64,000 bases of DNA from Dethiobacter sp. Its GTDB lineage: Bacteria; Bacillota_D; Dethiobacteria; Dethiobacterales; Dethiobacteraceae. The DNA lies in the NCBI GenBank assembly GCA_018333395.1, contig JAGXSQ010000155.1:27514-91513 (forward strand). The letters are read 5' to 3'. Shown here one piece after another: positions 15,990-25,857 of the stretch. Position numbers and translations under genes: made by a program. The notes beneath the pieces were generated by a model, which did no database searches, was not told the origin of the DNA, and worked only from the letters and a program-made list of their open reading frames with translations. Position 1 is the stretch's first letter. Each line of letters starts with the position of its first letter.

Positions 15990-17138
15990 CTAGCGTTCGC
16001 GTTTGATATATTCCAACATATTCTGATACGCCTTCCGGTCAATATCAAGCGCCGCGTTGATCTCTCTGAACTTACTCGAAATGCTGGCCTGCGAAACACG
16101 GTACTCCAAAGCCAGATCCTTTTGCGTCAGGCCTACGCAGTGAAACCGCGCTAGGCTGTACTCCAAGGCCGCTGCCCACGTCTCCACCTTGCTAATCCGC
16201 GGGACGCTAGGGTAAACGGTATTGATAAAATCAAGCCAGATAGCCTGCACATCAGCAAAAAATCCTTCATCATAACATTTGCTCTGTCGCATGTTTTTCG
16301 TGACGCAGTCCATCACGTGCTGCCATTCAGACCGCCAGACAGGTGCTTTAACCGGATAGTCATCTAAATCGACATCTTGCAGGGTGCCGCCGGCAAAGAC
16401 CTGCACCTTACCGCCAACCCCCAGTCTTTTCAGTTCCAGCAGTGCCAATTGGCGGAAACGTTCTTTGACCCATGGATTTTTGACAAAATCACGCAAGATC
16501 TTTCTGGACGACTCATCCCCCAGACGGCCGTAAAAGCGCAGTATATCTTCCTTGAACTCGTCCGGTCCCCGGTAAAGGCCATCGCTTAGAGCACATTTAA
16601 AACCACTGTCGTGTGCGTAAAGACTGCTCAGCTCTTCTTTCGTACTGCGGCGCAACACTCTTTCCAGCGGCAGGTTTCTTTCAGCGTAAGATGGCAGTCT
16701 CACCCAGTCCCTGCCGCCTTCCAGCGCCTCCAGCAACTCTCTCGCTTCATAGGCCATCTCCCCTGCGGGATCAGCCTGCAGATACCGTCTTAGGTATTCA
16801 CAGGCCTTCTCCGGGTCATCCAGCAACCCAACATTAACCGCCAGCAGAAAGAAACACTCGGGGATCGGTTGCTCCGGGTCGCTGATAAGCTGCTCAAAGA
16901 TGCGGTTCGCTTCCTGCAGTCGGCCCAGCTTGATCAGCAAACAGGCCAGGTTGTAGTGATTGTAAGGATTATCAGGCTCCAGCTCCACAGCTCTTTTCAA
17001 AAAAAGGTGCGCCTTATCCAGCTTGTTTTTCTGACAGTAAAATATCCCTCTTTGCAAATAATAACCGGCTTCGCGGGCGAAAGGCACGACCTTGCCCGCA
17101 AAACTCTGGATGTTTGTCGTCTTTCCCTTGGCCTTCAT
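15990..17138 (-). CDS. TPR-repeat protein with C-terminal helix-turn-helix
   Basis: A 382-residue soluble protein. Residues about 25-135 contain at least three tetratricopeptide repeats (GIFYCQKNKLDKAHLFLKRA, NLACLLIKLGRLQEANRIFE, LLDDPEKACEYLRRYL). The C-terminus (GLTQKDLALEYRVSQASISSKF, about 345-366) has the pattern of a helix-turn-helix in which recognition-helix residues follow VSQASISS. It may be a TPR-regulated DNA-binding protein. I do not recognise the family. It lies alone between the ComFB and YhaM-like genes. Confidence 0.7.
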   Translation of the reverse strand: MKAKGKTTNIQSFAGKVVPFAREAGYYLQRGIFYCQKNKLDKAHLFLKRAVELEPDNPYNHYNLACLLIKLGRLQEANRIFEQLISDPEQPIPECFFLLAVNVGLLDDPEKACEYLRRYLQADPAGEMAYEARELLEALEGGRDWVRLPSYAERNLPLERVLRRSTKEELSSLYAHDSGFKCALSDGLYRGPDEFKEDILRFYGRLGDESSRKILRDFVKNPWVKERFRQLALLELKRLGVGGKVQVFAGGTLQDVDLDDYPVKAPVWRSEWQHVMDCVTKNMRQSKCYDEGFFADVQAIWLDFINTVYPSVPRISKVETWAAALEYSLARFHCVGLTQKDLALEYRVSQASISSKFREINAALDIDRKAYQNMLEYIKRER

Positions 17139-17168
17139 CCTCCCACCACCCCCAGCGTGAGTTTACTG

Positions 17169-18116
17169 CTAACCCAGGAAGATGCTCCGCTCCAGGTGCC
17201 GGTCCCACTCCGTCCAGCCGCCCTCTCCGCCCTTGCTCATCACAAGGGAAAACTGATTCAGTCTAGCCGAGACCAGATCAGCGTGAAAGAGCGCGAAAGC
17301 CTCGAAAGTCTTTGGCACCTCCGGAGAACCCCATTCCTTTTGACCATGGTGGGAAAGAAGTATGTGAGCCAGCTCCAAACGCAAGTTTTCCGGAAAGCCC
17401 GGGACTTTTTTAATTCGTTCATCCACCATTTCCTTGCCGATAGCAATATGTCCGAGCAATTTTCCAGGAGTAGTCAGCTCAAAATTCAGACTATCGGCAT
17501 CGTACTCCATAATCTTGCCCACATCGTGCAGCAGTGCGCCACAGTAGAGTAAGGAGGCCTCCAGCTGCGGATAAAGGCTGGTCAACCTGCGACACAACAC
17601 CGCCACCTCCAGCGAATGCTCCAACAACCCTCCACTGTAATTATGGTGGATGTTTTTAGCCGCAGGGGCCAGCGCATAACGAGTCAGAAACTTTTCATCC
17701 CCGAAAAACTCTCCCAGTAACGCCGCGAGGTAAGGATCAAGAACGGCGGCCCGTACGTCTGCCAGCTCAGCTAGCATTTCATCTCTGCTGCGCAATGCGG
17801 CCCGCTGAAAAAGGCGGCGATCCACCTCACCCCTGTCCAGCGTTTCCAGAGCATACACCACGAGCTGCAGCCCCTTATATTCGCCGACATCTCCCCGTAC
17901 GCGCACGACATCACCTGCTCTAAATTTCCCGGCCATTGCCGCCCCGTTCTCCCAGACGACCGCCTTAATCGTCCCCGACACATCGGCGAGCTGCAAACGC
18001 AAGAACTGTTCCCCGCTGCGGTTTGGCTGACTGAAGTTAACCAGCACCTTCTCCGTCACTAGGAACTCGCTCTCCACTGTATCGCCAACTTTTAAGTCCC
18101 TGACAAACTGCTTCAC
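17169..18116 (-). CDS. yhaM: YhaM-like 3'-5' exonuclease (OB fold plus HD domain)
   Basis: A 315-residue protein with an N-terminal OB-fold nucleic-acid-binding domain (residues about 10-95) and an HD phosphohydrolase domain. The HD motif is LLHDVGKI near residue 200, and an upstream HHNYSGGLLEHSLEV segment supplies further metal ligands. This is the architecture of the Firmicute exonuclease YhaM. The start is GTG 18116 with TGGAGG 5 nt upstream. A TTG at 18128 overlaps the ribosome site. Confidence 0.88.
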   Translation of the reverse strand: MKQFVRDLKVGDTVESEFLVTEKVLVNFSQPNRSGEQFLRLQLADVSGTIKAVVWENGAAMAGKFRAGDVVRVRGDVGEYKGLQLVVYALETLDRGEVDRRLFQRAALRSRDEMLAELADVRAAVLDPYLAALLGEFFGDEKFLTRYALAPAAKNIHHNYSGGLLEHSLEVAVLCRRLTSLYPQLEASLLYCGALLHDVGKIMEYDADSLNFELTTPGKLLGHIAIGKEMVDERIKKVPGFPENLRLELAHILLSHHGQKEWGSPEVPKTFEAFALFHADLVSARLNQFSLVMSKGGEGGWTEWDRHLERSIFLG

Positions 18117-18310
18117 GGCAACCTCCAAAAAACCTGTCTGCTATCAGGTTCTATATTCCCTGCCGACGCTTTTTTTCCTCTTTTAGCAAGAGAAAAACTG
18201 CGTTTGGGCCTCTGATGTCCAGATTCTGGGGCCAGGGAAGCGCTCCCACAGGCCGCACGACGTTACTCAAAACGGAGAGGCGATAGTTCGTTTAACCTAA
18301 AGCTGCCGAA

Positions 18311-18347
18311 CTAAAGGGCCCGACGTGGCGAACGTCAGGCCCTTTAG
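18311..18347 (-). terminator. Hairpin at the end of the CODH/ACS-metVF operon
   Basis: CTAAAGGGCC pairs perfectly with GGCCCTTTAG, and an inner GACGT/ACGTC extends the stem around GGCGA. It starts 8 nt after the metF stop (18355). There is no clean U-run, so it may be a processing or stability hairpin as much as a terminator. The remaining 18117-18310 gap shows nothing else I can name. Confidence 0.6.
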
Positions 18348-18354
18348 GCGAGCA

Positions 18355-19272
18355 CTAGTTAAAGACAGGGCGCGGCAGAAGGCCGGCGCGTGTGACGATT
18401 TCAGGGACGATTTCCTCCCAGGCCACAGCCATGAGGTGTATGCCAGCCAAGCCTTCCACTTTTTTCAGGCGCTCAATAGTCTCTACGCAAATCTTGACGC
18501 CTTCCGCTTTTTTATCGGTAGCGCCTTTTACGCGCTCCAGCAAGGCATCTGGCACAATCATACCGGACACGTTGTTTTTCATATAGCGGGCCGCGCCCAG
18601 CGATTTTATAGGGATAACGCCAGCCAGGATAGGCACTTTTTTGTGGATACCCAGTTCCCGTACCTTTTCCATCCAGAGCTCGAAGCGCTCCATGTCAAAG
18701 ATGGCTTGAGTCTGGATAAAATCGGCCCCGGCCGCTACTTTCTTCGCCAAGCGGGGCGCACGGTGCTCAAAGGGGTCGGCAAAGGGATTTTCCACCGCGC
18801 CGATGAAGATGTCGATAGGTGCTTCCAGTTTTTCGCCGCCGATGAAGACCTGTTCGTCACGCATCTTTTTCAGCACCTGAATCAGTTGCATTGAATCAAG
18901 GTCGTTGACGTTTTTAGCCGCCGGCTCGTTACCAAATTTGGCGTGATCGCCCTGGATGCAGAGGATGTTTTTGATGCCCAGAGCCACAGCCCCCAGAACG
19001 TCAGACTGGATACCGATGCGGTTCCGATCGCGGCAAGTAATCTGAATGATCGGGTCAAGCCCCATTTGTGCCAGAATAGAACCACTGGCAATGCTGGAGG
19101 TACGCACAATAGCCGTCTGGTTGTCAGTCAAGTTGAAGGCGTCCACAAAACCGCGCAGCATTTCAGCGTGGTGTTCAATTTTTTTCCGTTCCGCACTCTT
19201 AGGGGGGCCCAGTTCACCTGTAACTACAAAATGGCCGCTTTCCAGGACTTTTTGCAGGTTGCTTTTTGCCAT
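18355..19272 (-). CDS. metF: 5,10-methylenetetrahydrofolate reductase
   Basis: Catalytic flavoprotein subunit that reduces methylene-THF to methyl-THF, the last step of the methyl branch. The 305-residue TIM-barrel shows an N-terminal GELGPPK segment, the QITCRDRNR region and the FIQTQAIFD strand typical of MetF. ATG 19272 overlaps the metV stop as TGATG; GTG 19275 is an alternative. The tight coupling to metV and the upstream electron-transfer fusion protein indicates a MetFV-type enzyme fed by an Fe-S/flavin partner, as in acetogens. Last gene of the 22-kb operon. Confidence 0.93.
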   Translation of the reverse strand: MAKSNLQKVLESGHFVVTGELGPPKSAERKKIEHHAEMLRGFVDAFNLTDNQTAIVRTSSIASGSILAQMGLDPIIQITCRDRNRIGIQSDVLGAVALGIKNILCIQGDHAKFGNEPAAKNVNDLDSMQLIQVLKKMRDEQVFIGGEKLEAPIDIFIGAVENPFADPFEHRAPRLAKKVAAGADFIQTQAIFDMERFELWMEKVRELGIHKKVPILAGVIPIKSLGAARYMKNNVSGMIVPDALLERVKGATDKKAEGVKICVETIERLKKVEGLAGIHLMAVAWEEIVPEIVTRAGLLPRPVFN

Positions 19273-19940
19273 CACAGCGCCACATCCTCCCTTACCATTT
19301 TCCTTGGCCCCCCGGAGTGGGAGGTGGACCAGTCTTTGGGAGGCCTGACTTCTGCCAGGCAGTCCAGCTTACCGAAACGGGTCATCCGCTCCACAATCAG
19401 GTGCCAGCCGCAGTCGGTCTCCTTGCTGACCTCGCACTTACCGTCCTGAGAGCCACCGCAGGGGCCGTTTAGCATACTCTTGGAACAGCGGGCGATCGGA
19501 CAGATGCCGAGCGTTTCATCAAGCACGCAATCGCCGCAGCCCAAGCAGTTCTCCATCCATACACCCTGCCGGAGAGGTAGACCCATAAAAGTCGTATTGA
19601 GACCAGGGACGGTCAGCTTTTCGGCGTAGTGCATGTTCATAGTCTGCACGCCTACGCCACAAGCGAGAGAAATGACTAGGTCAGCATCTTCCACCTGCTG
19701 GCGAGTCGCCTCCAGGTATTCAAACTCACACTGCCGCTCCACTGTTTTGCTCTCCACCTGGACTTGTTTGCCGGCACGGTTGCGGGCGATGGAGAGGGCC
19801 AAAGCCGTCTCGCGCGCCTCCTTATCCCCACCAGCCATGCAGACAGTGACGCACTCGCCACAGCCCAGCACCAAGATTTTCTCATACTGTTCCGCGCTTT
19901 GCAAAATCTCCTGCAACGGTTTGCGTTCTCCTACAATCAC
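19272..19940 (-). CDS. metV: MetV, zinc/iron-sulfur partner of methylene-THF reductase
   Basis: A 222-residue protein with the MetV signatures LGCGECVTVC near residue 25 and the C-terminal cysteine cluster ENCLGCGDCVLDE, then CPIARCSKSMLNGPCGG near 150-175. MetV forms the MetFV complex in acetogens and binds an Fe-S cluster. It starts at GTG 19940, overlapping the stop of the upstream electron-transfer gene by 4 nt, and overlaps metF downstream, so the three are translated together. Confidence 0.92.
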   Translation of the reverse strand: MIVGERKPLQEILQSAEQYEKILVLGCGECVTVCMAGGDKEARETALALSIARNRAGKQVQVESKTVERQCEFEYLEATRQQVEDADLVISLACGVGVQTMNMHYAEKLTVPGLNTTFMGLPLRQGVWMENCLGCGDCVLDETLGICPIARCSKSMLNGPCGGSQDGKCEVSKETDCGWHLIVERMTRFGKLDCLAEVRPPKDWSTSHSGGPRKMVREDVAL

Positions 19941-22060
19941 TTGCTATCCCCCCCACCGCCGTTTAAGACGTTTTCAACTTTGGACAGAAATCCGTCGGCC
20001 ACGCCGGCGAAGTTGCGAACCTGGTCGACTGTCAGGTCGAGGTGCTCAATGCGCTCGCCGTCAAGGCCGATTTGCGCCAGTATTTCCCGGGCACGGGCCG
20101 CTCGCTTGCCCGCCCACTTGGCAACGTCTGTATAAGTACATTCTTCTTCCTGCTGGCAGCCGGCTAACAGAATAGCTTCCGCACCCTGCTCAAACGCCTG
20201 CAGGATGCGCTCCACGTCCACCTTAGCTACGCAGGGCACACGCACCACAGCGAGGTTGGCCGGTTTGTGGTGTCTTAAGTACTCGCTGAAAGCCTTCTCG
20301 GCGAAAGCACCGTAGCTACAGCAAAATACTACCGCCGGCGGTCCGTTTTTGCTGGCCAGAAGCACCGCCTCTGTCAGCTGGCCAAGGGCAGCCTCCACGT
20401 AGCCGTCGCGGAAACGGATGGCGCGGGCCGGGCAGATGCCGACACATAGCCCGCACGCCTGACACTCTTCATTACGGATCGTAAAAACACCGTCCTCACT
20501 GATGTGCGGTACGCCATAGGGGCAGGTACGCAAACAGGTGAGGCAAACGGCACAGATTTCATCCAGGCACTGAGCGCCGGCGGCGCAGTCCATACAGCGG
20601 CGGCTCTCGCACAACGCCATACGCTCATCATAGCCAACTTCGGCGTGGCCAAAATGGGTTTTTCTCGTGTCATGGTCAAGCAACGGCACGGGCAGGCGGT
20701 CAATCCGTTTCACTTTCTCCACCGTGGAAGGCGAAAGTGCCCCGAAGGTGGTAAACGGCTCCGGCAGACCGGCGTCAAAAGGAACGCCGTCCAGGTAGGC
20801 TTTAACAGCCAGCGCCGTTTTCCGACCGGTAGACATGGCTTTTACTGCTGAACCGGGGCCAAAGACAAGCTCGCCGCAGGCAAAGACACCAGAGCGGGTA
20901 GTCTGCATGGTGCGCTGGTTGTATTTCAACAAGCCTCTTTCGGTTATTTCCACCCCAAATTCAGACAGATAAGACAGGTTGTCATTGGCCTGACCAATGG
21001 CAAAAATCACCGTATTGCCCTCAAGAACCTGCAGTGCCTCGCCAAGCTTGGGATTAAAGCGCTTCTGCTCATCAAAGACACAGAGGCATTCCTGTACTTC
21101 AAGACCGGTGATGTTGCCGGTGTCATCAAGCACGATACGCTTTGGCCCCCAAGCCGGGTACATGACGACGCCCTCTTCCAGGGCCTCTTCAATTTCCCAG
21201 GCAAAGGCTGGCATTTCTTCGCGGCACTCCAGACAGACGAGCTGGACGTTTTCGGCGCCGCAGCGCAGCGCCGTACGGGCCACGTCCATAGCCACGTTGC
21301 CGCCACCGATAACGATGACACGGCGGCCAGGCGCAAAGTTGAAGCCCTGGAACTTCGCGCCGTTTAGGAAGGGCAGCGCCAGCAACGCATCTTTGGCCTC
21401 TGCGCCAGCGATGGGCAGAGCGCGACTGACGGGAAGCCCCAAAGCCAGCACTACCGCCTTGTATTCTGCGGACAGGCTGTCTAGGTTCAGTTCCCGGCCC
21501 AGTTCCACACCGGTACGGATCTCCACGCCGCGCGCCGCTACCTGCAAGACGTCTTTGCGCAGCCATTCCATAGGCAAACGGTAAAGGGGAATAAAGTTAG
21601 CTATTGCTCCGCCGCACTCCGCAGTGCGTTCAAAGATAGTAACAGCAAAACCAAGAGCCGCCAGTTCCCTGGCCGCCATCAGGCCGGCTGGGCCACCACC
21701 TACTACCGCCACTTTTTCAGGGCGCGTGATGGCCGCTTTCTGTACCTCGGGCCAATGGCCGTTTTCCACAGCAAATCGTTTCAGGGCTCGAATGGAGACG
21801 GCTTCATCCACATCTTTACGGCGGCACTCGCTTTCGCAAGGGTGCGCACAAAGCATCCCGCAGACAGCCGAAAGCGGGTTGGCCTCCGTTATGACTGCCA
21901 GCGCCTTGCTGTAGTCGCCGGTGGCAATCTGACGGACATACTCCTGCACATCGGTGTTGATGGGACAACCCGCCTGGCAGGGGGGGTACTGCGGTGATAC
22001 GGCAGATGCGTTTCCCTGCACAGAAGCAGGGACGGGGACAAGATTTTGTTTGTTGCTCAA
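19937..22060 (-). CDS. GltD-like FAD/NAD(P) oxidoreductase fused to ferredoxin and MvhD domains
   Basis: A 707-residue three-part redox protein. The N-terminus has GltD-type Fe-S cysteines (C28, C32, C67, C71, C75, C79), then a FAD site GGGPAG (121-126) and a second dinucleotide site IGGGNVAMD (251-259). A ferredoxin-like region follows (about 490-545, with CAVCLTCLRTCP and CQACGLCVGICP). The C-terminal about 130 residues resemble MvhD/FlpD, the 2Fe-2S subunit linking hydrogenase or formate dehydrogenase to heterodisulfide reductase (FCCSYGA, VPCVAK, GCQQEEEC). It starts at TTG 22060 behind GGAGG and overlaps metV. It probably moves electrons between NAD(P)H and MetFV; the route is inference. 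Confidence 0.82.
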   Translation of the reverse strand: MSNKQNLVPVPASVQGNASAVSPQYPPCQAGCPINTDVQEYVRQIATGDYSKALAVITEANPLSAVCGMLCAHPCESECRRKDVDEAVSIRALKRFAVENGHWPEVQKAAITRPEKVAVVGGGPAGLMAARELAALGFAVTIFERTAECGGAIANFIPLYRLPMEWLRKDVLQVAARGVEIRTGVELGRELNLDSLSAEYKAVVLALGLPVSRALPIAGAEAKDALLALPFLNGAKFQGFNFAPGRRVIVIGGGNVAMDVARTALRCGAENVQLVCLECREEMPAFAWEIEEALEEGVVMYPAWGPKRIVLDDTGNITGLEVQECLCVFDEQKRFNPKLGEALQVLEGNTVIFAIGQANDNLSYLSEFGVEITERGLLKYNQRTMQTTRSGVFACGELVFGPGSAVKAMSTGRKTALAVKAYLDGVPFDAGLPEPFTTFGALSPSTVEKVKRIDRLPVPLLDHDTRKTHFGHAEVGYDERMALCESRRCMDCAAGAQCLDEICAVCLTCLRTCPYGVPHISEDGVFTIRNEECQACGLCVGICPARAIRFRDGYVEAALGQLTEAVLLASKNGPPAVVFCCSYGAFAEKAFSEYLRHHKPANLAVVRVPCVAKVDVERILQAFEQGAEAILLAGCQQEEECTYTDVAKWAGKRAARAREILAQIGLDGERIEHLDLTVDQVRNFAGVADGFLSKVENVLNGGGGDSK

Positions 22061-22082
22061 GCCTTAAACCTCCTTACAGCAG

Positions 22083-22877
<795 letters not shown>

Positions 22878-22891
22878 TCACCGCCTTACTT

Positions 22892-23884
22892 CTAGAGGTT
22901 GGCTTGCCCGGCGTGGCTGCTTTTGACCATCAGATCATCAATATTTTGTCGGACGAGCTTGATAGCCTGCGGGTGACGCATAACCAGGATATCAATGCCC
23001 GCCTGCAGCAACGCCGCGGCAGTAGTCGCTTCCCAGAGGATACCGCGATCGATCTGGTCGCCCCAGCTGGGAAATTCGCTTCGCGGCGCAATCGCCTCCC
23101 TGGTGCGCCAGACTTCTGCCCCTATATCGCCAATCATCGGCATGGCTAGCATCGTATCACCCTGCAAAGCTCCAAAGCGTGCCCGTTCCATAATCGAATA
23201 GCCGTACTCCAGTCCGTATCCCAACGCGGCAGTGGTAGGATCTATGATGATACGATCGGCCGGCAGGTTCATTTCGGTAATAAGGATGTTCAGCTGTTTG
23301 CAGATATTGATATCAACGGGCGACTGAGCAATTATCGAGTGCTTGTGCACCATGCAGGCGGCCGTCAGCGACTTGTAATTGTCCTGTTCAGCCACGCCAA
23401 GAAGCAGGTTCTCACCGGCAGCCGCCTCCGCCACAGCCGGCATGATCAGGTTGTCTTTCTCTGCCTTACCACAGCCCAGAACGACAAGCGGACACCCGAC
23501 AGCAGCCAGGACCTTCCTAACGACACCGGCGCACTCTTCCGGGGAGGCGTCGTTTAGGTCAGGGTCAGCGCCTCTTAGCTGTAAAACTATCAGGTCGACG
23601 CCGTACTCCGCGACGCCTTTTCGCGCCCAGGCCGCCGGGTCATGAAAAACGTCTTCAAAGTACGGGACCAAGCAGGCCGGCCAGTCAGCGGGAGCTACGT
23701 CCCAGACTTCCAAGCCTATCACCGGACGGTGGGCGATCTGCCCTTCAAAGTGGAGAAAAGGCAACGACGTCTCCCCGCCAACAGTCACAGTAAAGGCGCG
23801 CGTGCCACCCTGTTCCCTGGTAGCGCCAAGAACCACCTCCTTCACTTTGCTCCGGTACTTTTCCATGCTGGGAGTAAAAGGCAT
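22892..23884 (-). CDS. acsD: Corrinoid/iron-sulfur protein small subunit
   Basis: A 330-residue TIM-barrel subunit that, with AcsC, holds the cobamide carrying the methyl group between AcsE and acetyl-CoA synthase. Recognisable segments are [13 protein letters not shown] near residue 37, the central [13 protein letters not shown], and [13 protein letters not shown] near 220. It starts at ATG 23884 behind GAAGGAG. A paralogue (37695-38579) accompanies the archaeal-type genes. Confidence 0.93.
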   Translation of the reverse strand: MPFTPSMEKYRSKVKEVVLGATREQGGTRAFTVTVGGETSLPFLHFEGQIAHRPVIGLEVWDVAPADWPACLVPYFEDVFHDPAAWARKGVAEYGVDLIVLQLRGADPDLNDASPEECAGVVRKVLAAVGCPLVVLGCGKAEKDNLIMPAVAEAAAGENLLLGVAEQDNYKSLTAACMVHKHSIIAQSPVDINICKQLNILITEMNLPADRIIIDPTTAALGYGLEYGYSIMERARFGALQGDTMLAMPMIGDIGAEVWRTREAIAPRSEFPSWGDQIDRGILWEATTAAALLQAGIDILVMRHPQAIKLVRQNIDDLMVKSSHAGQANL

Positions 23885-23919
23885 AGTATGATGCTCCTTC
23901 TTTAGGTTGGGCTGCCGTG

Positions 23920-25827
23920 CTAGCCAATTACCGAGGGGAAAAGGCTTCTGTCCGTATGGGGAAGGAAGAGTGCTGAAACAAATTCATGCAAAAAATCGTT
24001 CCCGGCGGAAAGTTCCAAATAAGTGATCCTTTTGCCCAGTTCCAGCGCCTCGCGAAAGGCTTCCTGTGAGAGCAGGCCCTGCCGCGCTCCTTTGACCGCT
24101 GAGTTGCCGATAAAGATGTACTTATCCGCCGGCAGATCAGGCAAAAGGCCAATGGCGACGGCATCGCGAATGTTGATATGACTGCCGAACCCGCCAGCAA
24201 CCAGGACTTTCTCAATGCCTTCCTGCTCAAGCTGCACTGACTTCAACAGGCAGCGGATGCCGGCATAAACAGCCGCCTTAGCCCGCAGCAAATTTTTGCT
24301 GTCGTTCTCGGTCAGAACAATGTCCTTGCCGCCGGCGGCCGCCTCCGCAAAGACGAGAATAAATTCCGGACCGTCATCACCCTGGCGGAGGCGCGAGGTA
24401 GCTAAGCCTGTCTGCATCTTGCCAGCCCGGTCAATGATGCCGGCGGCCCGGAGCTTGGCCAAACAATCAATCAAGCCAGAACCACAAACACCAAGTGGCT
24501 GAACATCACCAATCGTCTCTACCGTAACCTCGTAAGTTTTGGGGTCAATTTCGACCCGTTCAATGGCGCCTTTCATGGCCCGCATGCCAAAAGTAATGCC
24601 GCCGCCTTCAAAAGCAGGCCCGGCAGAACAGGCTACAGAAATGAGCCAGTCCCGGTTGCCCAGCACCATCTCGCCGTTAGTGCCGATGTCAATAAAAAGC
24701 GTCACTTCCTGCCCCCTGGCCATACCGGTCAGCAGTGTGCCGGCCACGATGTCCCCTCCGACATAGGAAGCAACGGCCGGGAAAGAAACCACATAAGCGT
24801 GCGGGTTGACAGTCAAGCCTAATTCAGCAGCCCGAGCCGGAGGTGGGAACGAGGAGAGCGGGATATACGGCTCCAGGCGAATGTATTTGGGGGAAAGAGC
24901 AAAAAATAGGTGGGTCATAGTCGTATTGCCAGCCACCACAGCCAGGTGTACGTCTTGACCGCTGATACCGTTCTCCGCCAATAATTCGGCGATAAGCTGG
25001 TTAACAGTGGCAATGACAGCTTCATGTAACTCTGATAAGCCCTGCTCTTTCTCCGTGGCATAGACAATACGCGTAATGACGTCCTCTCCAAAACGGGCTT
25101 GCTTGTTATAGGTACCCTTTTTCCCCAGGGTCAGGCCGGTCTCCAAATCGAGCAGATAGACGACGACGGTGGTAGTCCCGATGTCGATAGCCAAGCCAAA
25201 CGCTGGTCTCAGGGAGTGCCCTGGCTCGAGCAGGACAACGTCCGCGCAACCGTCCAGTTCCACCACCGTTGCCGTCACCTGCCAGGCTCCAGTGCGCAAT
25301 GTTTCTGGCAGCGTACGCAACACCGGCAGACTAATGTGTATTTTGCTGCAGGCGAATTCTTCCCGTAACGCCGTCTGCAGACGCGACCAGTCGGAAAAGT
25401 TTCCGACCAGCGTTGGTTCAGCAAGCGTCAGCCTGATTTTGCGGCACAACGGCTGCAATTTATACACTTGTCCCAGAACAATGTCCTGTTCCTTCAAAAC
25501 ATCCCTCTCCCCGAGCAACACCTGATGCAGGGCCAAGCGAGAGTCTTGAGGAACATCCACGACCACATGACCGTCCACCAGTGTCTGACACGCCAGAACT
25601 GGGCTGGCCGGGCACACCTGGGGGGCGTTGTCACCGGCGGCTTCGTCTTTGACGAAGCCGTCCTTGATCCTGACCTGGCAACGGCCGCAAGTGCCGGCAC
25701 CGCCGCAGTTGCTTTTCAGTTCAAGGCCCGCCAGCATAGCGGCCTGCAAGATCGAGGTACCCGCTTCAACGTGGGCCACCAAGCTATCCGGTAAAAAAAG
25801 AACTGTTACCTTACCAGCCGTACTCAT
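23920..25827 (-). CDS. acsV: Corrinoid-protein reductive activator (RACo-like ASKHA ATPase)
   Basis: A 635-residue reactivator that uses ATP to reduce Co(II) back to Co(I) when the corrinoid protein is oxidised. An N-terminal plant-type 2Fe-2S domain has C41, C47, C50 and C80. A linker follows, and then the ASKHA ATPase with the phosphate motif [16 protein letters not shown] near residue 212 and an ATP-site region VAGGFGSH near 560. It lies between acsC and acsD. It is the only activator in the operon, so it may have to serve both corrinoid proteins. Confidence 0.93.
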   Translation of the reverse strand: MSTAGKVTVLFLPDSLVAHVEAGTSILQAAMLAGLELKSNCGGAGTCGRCQVRIKDGFVKDEAAGDNAPQVCPASPVLACQTLVDGHVVVDVPQDSRLALHQVLLGERDVLKEQDIVLGQVYKLQPLCRKIRLTLAEPTLVGNFSDWSRLQTALREEFACSKIHISLPVLRTLPETLRTGAWQVTATVVELDGCADVVLLEPGHSLRPAFGLAIDIGTTTVVVYLLDLETGLTLGKKGTYNKQARFGEDVITRIVYATEKEQGLSELHEAVIATVNQLIAELLAENGISGQDVHLAVVAGNTTMTHLFFALSPKYIRLEPYIPLSSFPPPARAAELGLTVNPHAYVVSFPAVASYVGGDIVAGTLLTGMARGQEVTLFIDIGTNGEMVLGNRDWLISVACSAGPAFEGGGITFGMRAMKGAIERVEIDPKTYEVTVETIGDVQPLGVCGSGLIDCLAKLRAAGIIDRAGKMQTGLATSRLRQGDDGPEFILVFAEAAAGGKDIVLTENDSKNLLRAKAAVYAGIRCLLKSVQLEQEGIEKVLVAGGFGSHINIRDAVAIGLLPDLPADKYIFIGNSAVKGARQGLLSQEAFREALELGKRITYLELSAGNDFLHEFVSALFLPHTDRSLFPSVIG

Positions 25828-25857
25828 CAGTTCTCCGCCTTAAGCAAATTGCCACTG

